64,000 nt of DNA. Origin: Onthophagus taurus. Its lineage: Eukaryota > Arthropoda > Insecta > Coleoptera > Scarabaeidae. The notes under the pieces are model-generated. The model did no database searches. It was not told the DNA's origin and was given only the letters and a program-made list of their open reading frames with translations. Of this stretch, positions 30,521-42,242 are shown in pieces. Both the position numbers and the translations under genes were made by a program. Where the stretch lies: assembly GCF_036711975.1 (NCBI RefSeq), contig NC_091971.1:29829501-29893500 (forward strand), given 5' to 3'. The number at the start of each line of letters is the position of its first letter. The stretch's first letter is position 1.

Positions 30521-33150
30521 TGGGTTCTTTATTCGGAACTTTCGATCTAAAATATTTTCAAGATGGCTGTCACTTCCGGTCTACCGGGAGTAGACTTAAA
30601 CTTCGTTAATTTAAATGGAATGCTATAGTTTTTATTACACCTTTTAATTGTACGTAAAAAAATGTTGACTTTCATAAAACTTATTGATACCTAACGTTTT
30701 TCGTTTTCGAGTTATTTTGATTTTTAGTTCTTTTTTGAAAAAAAAAATAAATTTCGTTTTCGAGATATCGCTTGTCTCACGTTAAATGGACCACCTGTAT
30801 AAACGTATAGAAAAACGTTACCCAAAGGGGCTATCGACCGTAGTCTTTCTGTTCGGGATAGTATTTGCTTGTTCTGCTAGAATTTCTATAGATTTCACCA
30901 ATTCTATCGTTTTCCTTAATATCTTCTCCATTATATCCTTGATTTTCTTGTATTACTTTTCGTTTCCCTTTGTTCTTCCCATTTTTGTAGCTTCATGATT
31001 CTATTTTCTAGGATCTGCTTTTCTTCCTTCCACTCCTCCAGTTAGTCCATTCTTTCAATTAGGTTTTCTATTATTGTTATTTCTGGTACCTGTAATTATT
31101 ACATATTTCTGTTGTTAATTCAAAGTTAAGTTATTGTTTTCTGTTCTACTCATAAAAGACTCATACGGTATATAATTTCCCTTCAAAATTTATAATGGCG
31201 CAAAACGCTTTAACAGAGTCTGATTTTTGAATTTTACTTTACGTTTAATAAATGTCCAAGATCACTTCACGCACGTGCCAAATCACACCTATTTGTCAGA
31301 TATAATCAACGTTTTTCATATCTTCCCATAATCAATGAAGTGAAAAGCGAGTTATAATTATAATTATTATTATCGTATATCAACGGATAATTTATTATTT
31401 CTTTCAAACTAATTATTATTAAATATCAATTTTCAATTAGGAAATTTCCTATTGTAGTTATAAAAGATTCCCACAAAGTTTCATAATTATGTTTAAGTTA
31501 TTAAGTAAAGTTGGATAAAGTTTTAAATTGGAGAGGGTCGTCCCGCTGGCGCTTGTTTGGCCATTAACAAGTTGCTTCTCTTGTTAGATGATTGCTCTTC
31601 GAGTTTTCACTTTAGTTTTCTTATTATTTATTTTTTTATATTCGATAAAAGTATTCGTTTTAAGAAATCACTTAAAGTTTTTGAGATACAATTGTTAATT
31701 CAAATTTTGAAGGTATTGAGGCTTTCACTTCTTGCTTATATACTATTATTGAATTACACAAAAAGTGATTCCGTGAAGAAGCAATTGTGTCATTCTGAAG
31801 TTGAACGTAGGTTATTGTTAACCCTGTTGAGAATTTGAAGTAACCACGTCCCAGGACTGGTTCGTTGCCGATTCAATCGCAATATAGTGGAGGACAAAGT
31901 ACGCCCAGTAGTGCAGTAGTATTGTAGGCCAGGCAGCAATCAGCCTTCCAATTCCCTTAAGAATTTTCTCAAACCAACTAGAAGCCGTAGATTTTTTGAC
32001 CTTGCACCCAAATTGAACGTACGAATTGTTGCTTTCTTCAAATCAATTTCAAATATTTCAATTTAAAATAAAATTTATTTTCTTGCAAAAAATTGGATGT
32101 TATAAATGCACCACACCTGAACTACGTCATCAATAACTCAATTTACATCCACGTTCATTGTTTCATATTTTTTTTACAATATATGTCACCATGAGCTAAC
32201 GTTTTTTTTTTATTTTCATAAAAAATGGATTGAATTTTTTTTCGAATAATAATATTTTCCTTGTTAAAAAACAATAACAATCCATCTATATTTCAATGTT
32301 ATCGTTTGGTTATTTTTAAATTTATTCTTGTTTTAAAATTAGAAACATCACATTCTGTAATGTTTTGATTCATTTGTATTTTTGGTTCAATTTACACCGA
32401 ATTTGTTCTGATTCCCAAATGATTATTAATTCACTATTTGAATGGATCCCAACACCCACATTCTCCTAAATCCGCAAACCCAAACGTGTTAAATCCCGGT
32501 GTCTTGTTTTGGTCCAAATTGAAAATTTACCGTTTAAATATTTAATCACCCCCATTTTCCCTAAATCCGATTAATAATGAATTACACACTAAAATAGTAG
32601 TAAATTTTATTTTTTTTTTTAATCTATTTTTATTGTATTTTCCTCCGATGGCTTTTAGTCGGTAAAAATAATATCGGGATCGAAATGGCATTGAATAATG
32701 GAGCCCTTTGTGATACTAATGGCCCCGAATACGAATTATTTGGTTATTTGTTCTCTCCTGGCATTCGATAAACACGTTTTCGAAGTGTTGTTTCGTGTTT
32801 CTATTCGTTTCGTTTCTCTATTTATGGGAACGTCAACAAAAGAAACGTAACATTAACGTCGAACAACTGTAGTGCAGGTATATTTACTGTTTGTTATTGA
32901 TTGATTTTTAAAGCTTCTATAGATTTTTATTATACTAAACAAAAATAGAAACGAAACTAACTTTGTTTTGTTATTTAATTCAAAACAAAACAATTTGTTG
33001 TTGTCGAGTGAATCATAAAATTAATCGCATATTAAATTTATTTATTAATAAAATAAGTTCATTACAACAAAAATTCTAACAAAGGAATTTGTTAAATTTC
33101 AAAATAATATAAAATGATTATATTTTATAATTTTGTTTTTCAATAGATGT
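30521..33150. other. long AT-rich region without recognisable gene
   Basis: No coding frame could be assigned. The part 30540-30800 ends GACCACCTGTATAAA beside a TTTCGAGATATCG motif and resembles a mariner-type MITE end, though its partner was not found. A patch at 31535-31600 (CGCTTGTTT, ATTAACAAGTTGCTTCTCTT) resembles the 5' leader of the LINE at 45.3 kb. The rest may be host DNA. Confidence 0.4.
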
Positions 33151-33164
33151 GTATATTATTGATT

Positions 33165-34880
33165 ATCGATTATTTGTCAACACATACAGCGTCCTTAGAT
33201 TAGAGTTTCTCAAAATGTTTATGGATGCATCTTTCTGTCCCTTCTGTAGGTTCAAAGCGGCGCAGAAGTTTATAGCAAGAACTTCTGCTTGGAAAATTGT
33301 TATGTCCGAGGTGAGGGGTAATTTGATATGGCTATTTGGTCCACTGGGGCCTTGGGGTCCACGTTTGAACGCCTACCACCTTTAGGTATAACGACCACCT
33401 TTACTTTCCTCCATAGAGTGGGTATATAGCTAAAGCTGTAGCTAGCTATATATAAGGATATTATTACTGGCAGAAGGTCTTCTCAGACTTTTGCAGAAAA
33501 ATAGGCAGAATTCCATCTCCTCCAGACGATTTTAGGGACTTGAAATTAGAAATAGCCCACCTTACTCTGTTGGGTGTGAAAATGTTCCCAGCTATGCTGC
33601 GAACCCTACCTGATGGAATCTGCGTGGGGGCAGACTTTTGAGGAAGGAAAGTATGTACTCAGTAGGAGCTCCAACGATTCCTTAGTATCCTCAGTGTATT
33701 TACCATTTTGTTTGCATAGGTGACCTAGATCAGCGTTGTGATCTTTTGCCAAGATCTTATGCAGACGAGCAACTGTAGGCGTATTGTCTATGCCTTCACA
33801 GAAGCAGCGACAGGTTTTCCTTTTGGCTTTGCGGATAGCCAAGTTATATTCCGTTAGGGCTTTCCTATAGAGGTCCCATGTTTGCTCGAGTTTGGAATTC
33901 CTGCCTTTATTATATAGCCTTCTTACCATGACTCGCTGTCTTTCAAGGTCCTTATTCCACCAAGGCACATTATATTGTGCTCCTTTGTGTTTTATTGGAC
34001 AGCTTGATTCATATGCGCTATGTATGAGATTGTTTAGTTGAAAAGAGGCTATTTCGAGATCCTCTCTGCTTTTAATGTGTGTTTTGATTTCATCGACCTC
34101 TTCGCTAATGTGTCTATAGAAAGAGCACCAATCAGTGAGTGAGAGGATTCTGAATTCTGTTTGTTTTGTCATGTCTGCTACAATGACAAAGCGAATATGC
34201 TTGTGATCCGCTAAAGCGATTTCACGTAACACATGCCAGTTTGCGATTTGCGAACTGAGGCGAGGCGTGGCTAGGCTTATGTCTAGCACCCCTTATCGAC
34301 TCTTGGTAACAAAAGTCGGTTCGTTACCTCTGTTGAGGATATCTAAATTTGTACTTTGTAAGTATTGGTAAAGGTCACCCCTTTTGTTTGGGTCTGAGCT
34401 GTTCCATGCAAGATGATGTGCGTTCGCATCGCAGCCCAGGAGGAGTTGTTTTCCCCTCTTATTGCAGTAGTCAATGAGGTTTTTCACCTCTTGTGGCGGT
34501 GGATCGTCTGATTCACCGGGGAAGTATGCCGAGGTTATAATCGCCTCTTGCTTACTTCCCGGCGTAGGCAGTACCGCTGACATTGCAACCAGGTCCCTAG
34601 AGATAAACTGGGTTAAAGGTAGGCAGTTTAGAGAGGATTTATCGCTGCTCTCGCAGGGCACTCTCCTCTGTGATAAATTAACTTACCTGCTTTCGTTGAT
34701 AGTTTTCTGACTATTCCTCCATATACATATGGCTCTTGAATCAGCGCAACGTGTATGTTGGGGCTGTGGAAGCCCTTGACCAGCACGTCGGAGGCGCTTT
34801 AATAGTGGTGGATGTTGACCTGGATGAAGCCTACTCCCGCCATTATTGTTTGGCGGGTGCAATTTTGGGAGCGGCAGTTT
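33165..34880 (-). pseudogene. LOA-like LINE ORF2 (EN, RT start, RNase H)
   Basis: EN starts at MAGVGFIQVNIHHY with a stop soon after. It continues with HVALIQEPYVYGG, IITSAYFPGESDDPP, LLLGCDANAHHLAWNSSDPN and RGNEPTFVTKSR, and after a frameshift VLDISLATPRLSSQIANWHV and LADHKHIRF. The linker reads WCSFYRHISEEVDEIKTHI and PWWNKDLERQRVMVRRLYNK. RT begins with KSSGGDGILPIFLQ and VVVIPKGGR, then breaks. The last part, ITIFQAEVLAINFCAALNLQ, is RNase H. The EN catalytic positions Asn-Asp (CDAN) and ADH are visible. Confidence 0.85.
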
Positions 34881-34909
34881 TGCCCTTACTCTTTTTTTCG
34901 GAGCTAACG

Positions 34910-35840
34910 TTATCTGTACCCTTCTTGGGGTCCTTGGCGGTTCCGGAAGTTCCTGGTGTTGGTTCGGATCTTCTGTGGCGTAGGCTTGCCGCTCTTTTGT
35001 CTCAAGGTGATTTGCCCGAACTTGTAGCTAACCTCGTAGTTAGCTTTTTTAAGGTTTTCTACAGAGGGATGGACAACGGACAACGTAAGAAAGGCACTAC
35101 TGCCTTCGGTCGTCCTTTTGAGCACCCTCCATTCGTTGGTGCTCAGGCCTTCGTTCTGACCTTTAACAATTTTTAAAATGCGGTCTGATTTCTCATCCAC
35201 ACTGTTGGGGAAATAGGCGTTCATGATAGTCGCTCTAGGTAGCCCTCTTTTAATCGATAGCTATTAGGGAAGCCCCCTCCCATGGTTGTAGGGTTGGAGT
35301 TACGGACTTTATCCAGTTCGCTGTTTCCTGATTTTCGCGGTTGACTACCAGCCAGCCTGCCTTAAATTCGCCTTCATGTCCTTCGCTAAGGTCCACAATT
35401 CTTGAGATGATGACCTCTTGAATAGCCTGCATTTGGGCTGTTGTGAGGTTCACCTCTAAACATAGGGAACCTGCAATACCCATCTTTATACCTTCCAACA
35501 CCTGCTTGAAACTGGCAGCTGTAGGCTTTTCCCCCTGCGGAAGATCGCCTTCGCTAGGAACGCTACGCGTTTCAGTCGCCGTTCGTTTGGTGTCGGGCCC
35601 TTTAAGCGTTGTGCTTTCGGAGCGAGGTCTTTTAGCCCTCTTCTCCTCCTCACTGATAGGCTGTGTGGCCTTTGCTCGGGCTTCCTCGAGAGTGAGCCCT
35701 TGTTTGAGCAGCCGCCTTTTCCGTGCTGCACCACTTAACTTTTTCTCTTTGACGGGGGACAGTGTAATGTCCTCTGCGCTTTCACATGTTGTAGGCGATT
35801 TCTGCCTTGATGCGCTCAGAGTTGCATCTACCTCTTTCTA
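34910..35840 (-). pseudogene. LOA-like LINE ORF1 (DUF4780-type)
   Basis: Three frames together form a gag-like ORF1. The first is a basic N-terminal part with KRPLS-type segments (35734-35486). The second (35501-35250) reads MLEGIKMGIAG, MQAIQEVIISRIVDL and FKAGWLVVNREN, ending PWEGASLIAID. The third (35224-34910) reads VDEKSDRILKIVKGQNEGLS, WRVLKRTTEG and VSYKFGQITLR. The order matches what I remember of DUF4780 ORF1 proteins in LOA-group LINEs. Frame breaks at about 35490 and 35240. Confidence 0.65.
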
Positions 35841-36299
35841 GCTCTTGCAGCTACGAAAGAACGTCCATCGCGACAGAGCCCCGCATGCCGCAGTAAGGGG
35901 ATTTTGTTGAAACTGAAGGTCCAGAGGTATCCAGAGTCCGCTTATTAGGAACCAAGTATTTCCCTCTTGGCCAACACAATTAAGCGATAAAAGTCTTCGG
36001 CATAAGCTGTTCCACCTTGACTTTAGGGTTTTTAATGAGGTTGCCTCCTCTTGATCCGGATGGTTAAGGCAAGATCCCCCGTGCTGGAATCCAGCACATG
36101 GTATGACAGTTACTGTAAACAGCAGCCGGCGCCGTTACCCTTTCGTGAAAGTCCTTAGCTACGACACGACAGCTTGGACTAGGCCAAAGTTTTCCCCTAT
36201 CCCTATTCCTCAACACAAGAGAATTCCAGTTAAAGATTGTGTAACTGGTTTCGCATTGATTAAGATCCTTGACAATCAATCCCTCCCCTACTCTAATTT

Positions 36300-36600
36300 T
36301 TTCCCTCATTTTCTCCTCATTTTAATACCACCTATCCTCACAATTTAATTCATTACCTGGGATTTAAGTATCTAAATGAATAAACATTATCGTCAAAAGC
36401 CGTGTTTCAAAATTATGCTTAATAATTTATAAAATAAACTTAATAAACGAAATTTCAAATAAATTGTTGTTTGTGAGTGTATATAAATGTTTATTTTTTA
36501 TAATTTTTTTTTTTATAAAATGTCTGATTTTGACGGGTCATCTGGTTTTCGATCCAGATAACAAAATATTTAGTCGATCGATTTTGCTTGTGCGTGTTAA
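36300..36600. other. AT-rich sequence upstream of piggyBac 1
   Basis: Probably the left part of the piggyBac element. No CCCT-type terminus next to a TTAA was found, so the left boundary is undefined. A small palindrome, CTGGTTTTCGATCCAG, lies at 36542-36557. Confidence 0.35.
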
Positions 36601-36627
36601 CCTATTTTTTGTTTTATTTCTAAAAAT

Positions 36628-38711
36628 ATGGATAGACCATCAACGTCTAGTGCACATTTCCCGATAGAAAGTTGCGAATCTAGTGATTACGACAGTGATG
36701 AAGTAGAACTGTTTAGTGATAATGAACCTAATTTTAGCGATAGTAATTTTAGCGACAGTGACAATGATGGAACTGATGGTGACAATGAAAACATCATTAA
36801 TACTTGGAAATGGACTCAAAGTCATAATAACTTTCAACCCATAGTTTACGACCAACGAGTTTGATAGTACAAATAATAATAATAATAATAAACTGCCGTT
36901 GTTTCCAGAGTAAAGAGCACATAAAATAGAAGAACAATAATAATAGTAACTATAGTAACTAAATAGAAGACAGTTAGACAAAATTAGGAGAAATTATGGA
37001 GCTTCTCGTGACAGAGACAAACAGATATCAACAACAATATACTATAGATGAAGAGGGTGTGATAATTTCCAATAGAAAATGTTGATGCCACGTGTACAAA
37101 AACACTCAATAAAACATTATTGGTCTAAAGATCCAATGATCGGGCTTTTTTGGAAAATATTTGACGAAAGATCGATTTTTGGCAATTCTCAGGTATATCC
37201 ATTTCACTGACAATAATATGCAACCACAACAAAGAAATTTGAACAATAAATTACAACTGTTTTTTCACCTCTTTCCAAAAATTCGTAACAGAGGAGTCGC
37301 TATTTCAAGGGAAGGCTGTCTTTCAAACAGTATATACCATCAAAGAGACATATATTTTGTGTAAAACTTTTTATTTTGTGCGACTGCGAGAGTGGCATTA
37401 TTTTTAATATTTTGATATTGATATTTGGCAATTCTCAGGTATATTCATTTCACTGACAATAATATGCAACCACAACAAAGAAATTTAAACAATAAATTAC
37501 AACTGTTTTTTCACCTCTTTCCAAAAATTGGTAATAGAGGAGTCGCCATTTCAAGGGAAGGCTGTCTTTCAAACAGCATATACCATCAAAGAGACATAGA
37601 TTTTGTGTAAAACTTTTTATTTTGTGCGACTGCGAGAGTGGCATTATTTTGAATATTTTGATATATACTGAGGTCATCGCTAACCCGGAAAGTGATACCG
37701 CAGGTGTATCAAGAGTAATAATAAAAAAAATGATGGCCAATTATTTAGATAAAAACCACAGCATTCCAGCATTCGCCCTATATCTTGCTGAAAATAGGAC
37801 TGGTTTTTGTGGAACGGCAAAACTTTTACGAAATTTGAGCGTTCGCAAAGGGGAGGAATAGCTAAAAAGAAAAGTGGTTCTATTTTAGTAGTAAAATGTC
37901 ACGATAAAAGAGCAGTCCACATGATAACGACCATCCACAAAGGGGAAATGAGAGCCAGCAAAAAAATTGACCGGAGAACAAGTGAACCTGTTTCGAAACC
38001 CTATTGTGTAATAGATTACTCACAAAATATACGTTTGATAGATAAAGCGGATATGCAGATAACCACAATTGAATGCGTACGAAAAAGCATCAAGTGGTAC
38101 AAAAAATTATTTTTCCATTTGATAGATTGGTGTGTCTTGAACTGTTATAATTTATATAAGGTAAAAACGGGGGAAATTGTGCCTCTACGTCAATTTTACA
38201 GAAAATTGATATCAAAAATCTTAAAGCACCATGGCACTCTGACTTTCACAACACCCGGAAGAAAAAGTGTAGCAAATTTAGATCGCACATCGGCGTCTTC
38301 CTTTATGGAGGTACATTATTTAGATCATTTGCCGCCAACCGGGAAAAGGAAAAGTGGTCAACGAGATTGCCATTTGTGTGCCAATGCACTAAAAAAAACG
38401 AAAATCGATAACAATGGTGCCCTGAGTGCAAAGTTGCATTATGTGTTGATTCGTGTTACAAACTCTATCGTACGAGAACATATTTTTAGTATAGAACACA
38501 AGTTGTATACATATATGTATGTTATTGTTATTGTATATTATTAATTATTACTATTATCATTTTAGTGTTTCTTCATTTTATTATTAGAGTATGTTATAGT
38601 TATAGTTAACCAGTTATTCGTTTAAATTAATTTACTAAAATTAAAATTAAAATAACAATTTTTTGCGTTCCGCGTGTCTACTAAGCATAAATATATCCCG
38701 ACCTTAAAGGG
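36628..38711 (+). pseudogene. piggyBac transposase 1 (PGBD4-like), with internal duplication
   Basis: N-terminal acidic region from ATG 36628 (ESSDYDSDEVELFSD, NTWKWTQSHNNFQPI). A frame-shifted part has GFFGKYLTKDRFLAILRYIH. A segment follows in two tandem copies (FTDNNMQPQQRNLNNKLQLF, 37181 and 37427). Then come FILCDCESGIILNILIYTE (catalytic-region Asp), PAFALYLAENRTGFCGTAK, KKKSGSILVVKCHDKRAVHM, CVIDYSQNIRLIDKADMQIT (third Asp region) and a C-terminal Cys ribbon (RDCHLCA, then CPECKVALCVDSCYKLYRT in another frame). The right end reads CCTTAAAGGG followed by TTAA at 38712, as in piggyBac. Several frameshifts inactivate it. Confidence 0.88.
37181..37672 (+). repeat. 246-bp tandem duplication inside piggyBac 1
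   Basis: The segment beginning GGCAATTCTCAGGTATAT at 37181 recurs at 37427 with few differences (for example CATATATTTTGTG versus CATAGATTTTGTG). Each copy encodes the same 58-residue stretch from LRYIHFTDNN. The copies have drifted slightly, so the duplication is not an assembly artefact of identical reads, though a collapsed or expanded assembly cannot be excluded. Confidence 0.85.
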
Positions 38712-40095
38712 TTAATACTGATTTTTTTTTTTAAATAATGTAATCCTTATTGACCATTCTACTATGGAAGTCACAAATCAAACAATAAAGGTCAGTAACG
38801 TTAATTGATTGAATTTTTTATTAAAACAGTAATATTTGACTGGCAGAAAACGTCGAGTCTTTGACCATTTTTCCACCAGAGAAAGCTTGCGGAGATCAAA
38901 CCGATGAAGATTCTGAAGAGGAGGATGCCACAAACCTAAATAATTTACCTGGACAACAACTTCAAGCTCCAGCTGAAATAAATTTCCGAAATATTGACTG
39001 CCAGAATCAAAATCAAATGATGGCGATTTTTCTTCAGACGACGAAATTCCTCTTTCAGCCTTGAGGGTAAAGAAAGCAAGGGTAGAAAAAAATACGAAAA
39101 AAAGGAAAAGTTATAAATAAATGGACGGATAACGACTTGGAGCCTAATAATATAATTTTTAATGGCCAAGTTGATGAAAATGATAACAATATAAGTCCCT
39201 TGGAGCTATTTTCATTTTTCTTTCACTGGATCTAATAGTAATCGAAAGTAATCGTTATGCAAATCAGAAGAATCACCACCTAAGAATAGAGAAAACAGAA
39301 ATAAAAGCATTCGTAGGTGTACTATTACTCAGTGGATACATGCAAGAAGGAGTGAACTGGGAGTATGAAAGAGGCAGTCAAAGTTATGTGACAAAAAACT
39401 GGCAGACTGTTTAGTTAAACAATAACTAGTTATATCTCTAATTAAATCTGTACTAGAGGGATACGTGGTTTTTAATCTAATTTTTGCACTTGGCGTTAAT
39501 CTAGTTTTTAAAACGTAAGTAGTTAACAAAACTTTGCCTGCAGCATCTAAAAGTGAATCTTAAAGCTCAATAGCTTCTATGAGGTGTTTCGTTACGGGTT
39601 CAGTACCGTCCATAACAGGTAGCATACACGCTGCGGTTCTAAGATCAAACTTTTCCGACATTTTAAAATTGTTTGGTTCTGATCATTTTATCTGATTTTG
39701 ACAATATTCTAATCTATCTTCTAATGTTGCCCTAATATTATCTATAAGTTTAACAATTTTATCTACATATATTTTAACTTCTTGAACTAAAACTGATTCA
39801 TGAGCACTACTACTAAATTCTTTCCTTAAAGCAATAAATTTATTTTCCAATTGATTTAGTTTTCCTACCTTCCGATTGAGTAATTCTATATTAGTCCTTC
39901 TTTCAACTGAATCTTTCTTTAAGTTCTTATGAAATAACAATAACACTTCTTCTAACTCTGTCCACTTCTTGGTTGACATAAGGATAACTTTCACTCATCA
40001 CCTTTAGTTGCTTTTATTGCACTTTGTCATCCACTACACAACTTTTCTTCACTCCTCGATGATACTTGAATAGGGACGTGGGGATGCGAAGAGCG

Positions 40096-40335
40096 TTAAA
40101 CTTCAGCACTGGATGCGGCTCTTCTTAAGGTTCTTCTTTTTACATGGTGTGTATAAGCTTTCACCAGGCGTAACACGAAAGTAATCACCATCATAATGAA
40201 CATTATATAGAATATTACAGTAACATCATCATCCATCTTAATTTTATTTTCTTGCACCACGAAGTTTGCATTAACTGCACCATTTTCAGTTAATTCCTGG
40301 TTTGTATTCGACTCTTTGCTATGATGTTTTCCCAT
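40096..40335 (-). CDS. small membrane-protein ORF of the LTR element
   Basis: About 80 codons starting at an ATG near 40335 (MGKHHSKESN). Gly at position 2 with a following Lys suggests a myristoylation-like N-terminus. A hydrophobic segment, VIFYIMFIMMVITFVLRLVK, is followed by a basic tail (HHVKRRTLRR). It lies between the primer-binding site and gag. Small ORFs of this design precede gag in some insect gypsy-type elements (from memory). Its function is unknown. No stop interrupts it. Confidence 0.5.
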   Translation of the reverse strand: MGKHHSKESNTNQELTENGAVNANFVVQENKIKMDDDVTVIFYIMFIMMVITFVLRLVKAYTHHVKRRTLRRAASSAEV

Positions 40336-40383
40336 GTTCAATCTTATAATATTCTTAAAGCTCGTGCGGTGGCAGGGTCGCCA

Positions 40384-40552
40384 TGTAATGGTTGGTGATG
40401 ATGGTGTAAAATGATGGGATCTCCGGGTTAGAATAAACGCATAATAACTTCTCTTAATTACTGCATTTATTGACAACACTTAACTTGCACGACGTGTCAC
40501 CTTTCAGTAGCTTGAGTGTACTCTCTTTCCGAGCGATGACTGCCGCCACACA
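40384..40552 (-). repeat. LTR (169 bp) with adjacent primer-binding site
   Basis: TG...CA boundaries on the minus strand, an AATAAA at about 40465 and a PBS (TGGCGACCC) immediately downstream. Only one LTR is present because the element is truncated. Confidence 0.6.
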
Positions 40553-41760
40553 ATACCTAACGTGCGTCATTTAGTGCTTACTATTAACTATCTTAACCAA
40601 CTTAACAATTTGTTATTATTACACTACAATGTGTTAGTGTCTGAAGCAATAAGTCGAAATAATTTTGAATATATTATGTCCCATTTTCATCTTGCAGATA
40701 CTACTGAAATAGAAGCAAGAGACAAATTCGCAAAGGTGAGGCCTTTATTCCAACATCTGAATAAATTTTTTTTATAAAATAGTATATGCGAGGAGATGCA
40801 TTGCGTTGATGAAGCCATTATACTATACTTTGGTGGTCATGGCTGTAAACAGTTTATACATGGCAAACCCATCCGATATGGATATAAACTGTGGGTAGGT
40901 GCAACGCGACTGGGCTATGTCAACTGGTTCGAGCCATACCAAGGCGCGTCAACAAATATCAGCACTAAGTATAGTGCGTACGGTGCAGGGCCTGCAGTTG
41001 TTTTAGAATATGCTGACGTTTTGAAGAAAAAATGGCGTAATGAACCAATACACTTTTTTTTGACAACTTCTTTTCCACCTTGCCACTATTGGAGCTTCTA
41101 TCCAATAAAAATTTGAGAGGCACAGGCACCATTCGTGAAAACCGTCTACCAGCTAGTCCTCTGATGAATTCCAAAAAAATTAAAAAAGAGCCAAGGGGAT
41201 GCTACGATTATAAAAAAGTTGATGGCCAAAATATAATTGTTGTAAAATGGCATGACAATAGTATTGTCACTTTATGTTCAAATTCAGCAAGATTTTCTCG
41301 AAAAGAAAAGAAAATTATTCAGGTAACTCAGCCCCATTTAGTCAATTTATACAACGCGAATATGGGAGGTGTCGACAGATGTGATCAAAATTTGAGCCTT
41401 TATCGTATATCTGTCAGAGGAAAAAAGTGGTATTTTCCTCTTACAACGCATTGTATTGACATGTCAGTCCACAATGCCTGGCAACTACATAGGAGAAGTG
41501 GTGGAGCACTAGATCAGCTAAAATTTAGAAGAAGAATTGCCACCACACCGTTATTGCAGAATAAAAAACAAACGACTTCAAGAGGACATACGTCACGTAA
41601 TGAAGGTATATTCGTTTTGATCACAGGGACCACTACGTCATACCTCAAGATAAGCAGACTATATGCGTCCATTGTCATCAGAAGACCACCACTAGATGTT
41701 TGAAGTGTGAAAAGGGTCTACTCGTGAAGTGTTTCCTTTCATATCACATACAAACTAACA

Positions 41761-42240
41761 ATTAGATTTGTTACTCCTTAAATATCCACCGTACTATATA
41801 TAGTACGGCTTGAAATTTGTATTTTTCAAAATAAATTTTTAATTTTCTTTACAAAATTTGTTTATGTATAGCTTAAACACTAACCTCTCAGAACATCTAC
41901 TCATAAACAACCACCAAATTTGTATGGGCATATCTGGGTTAAAAAACTGCCTTAAAGCAGTCATATCTTTTTCATCGTTAAAATTTTTACAACTCGCACA
42001 ATTGAAACAGTTTCTCAGATATTATTACATAAATTTGGTATCAAATCACTGTTTAAGGGCACTTGTCAAAGTTTAACTATGGTCAGTAAACATTGGATGG
42101 CGTTGAAAATGATTTTATATGAGATCGTGGCGAAACATCTGCCCCTTTCCAACGGGAATCAACAAGAAGAACGGATGAAATCTCGGATCGACTGCAACAA
42201 CACATACTTCTCCATCCGTGAAGCACTACGCATTACCATA
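41761..42240. other. no recognisable gene
   Basis: AT-rich sequence after piggyBac 2. The palindromic CCGTACTATATATAGTACGG at 41790-41809 might mark the end of the element. Frames at 41858-42297 have no recognisable content. Confidence 0.35.
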
Positions 42241-42242
42241 TA

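Larger units (their letters stand above)
33150..36250 (-). mobile_element. LOA/Outcast-like LINE, internally deleted
   Basis: A GC-richer block in AT-rich surroundings. Minus-strand order: a 5' leader (36250-35850), ORF1 (35840-34910), ORF2 endonuclease (34880-34250), linker (to 33606), the start of RT (to about 33420), then directly an RNase H fragment (33330-33165). Most of RT, including the YADD region, is missing. The 3' end is near 33150. The distinct base composition suggests a younger or differently biased element than its neighbours. Confidence 0.8.
39393..40552 (-). mobile_element. 5' fragment of an LTR retrotransposon (LTR, leader ORF, gag)
   Basis: Minus-strand order: LTR (40552-40384) starting TGTGTGGCGGCAG and ending CCATTACA, then immediately TGGCGACCCTGCCACC, a primer-binding-site sequence. 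Next come a small ORF, MGKHHSKESNTN..., with one transmembrane stretch, and gag. Gag has WTELEEVLLLFHKNLKKDS (39994-39683), then AACMLPVMDGTEPVTKHLIE and KTRLTPSAKIRLKTTYPS. The piece breaks off inside gag at about 39393, where piggyBac coding reappears. It resembles insect gypsy-type elements. No protease or pol is present. Confidence 0.8.
38840..41760 (+). pseudogene. piggyBac transposase 2, interrupted
   Basis: The acidic N-terminus (VESLTIFPPEKACGDQTDED, NNLPGQQLQAPAEI) is followed by KWTDNDLEP, ISPLELFSFFFHW, AFVGVLLLSGYMQEGVNWEY, then an LTR-element insertion at 39393-40552. Coding resumes with NNFEYIMSHFHLADTTEIEA, MHCVDEAIILYFGGHGCKQF (first Asp), GPAVVLEYADVLKKKW, LLELLSNKNLRGTGTIREN, and NMGGVDRCDQNLSLYRISVR (third Asp). 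The C-terminal zinc part has CVHCHQKTTTRCLKCEKG. A single missing T in a T-run at about 41052 destroys the second Asp (FFDN). It is a different family member from piggyBac 1. Confidence 0.88.

Noticed and set aside
34736-35176. 146-codon plus-strand frame
   Set aside because: Shadow of the LOA-like LINE ORF1, which is on the minus strand and has recognisable motifs. The frame at 35443-35841 is rejected for the same reason.
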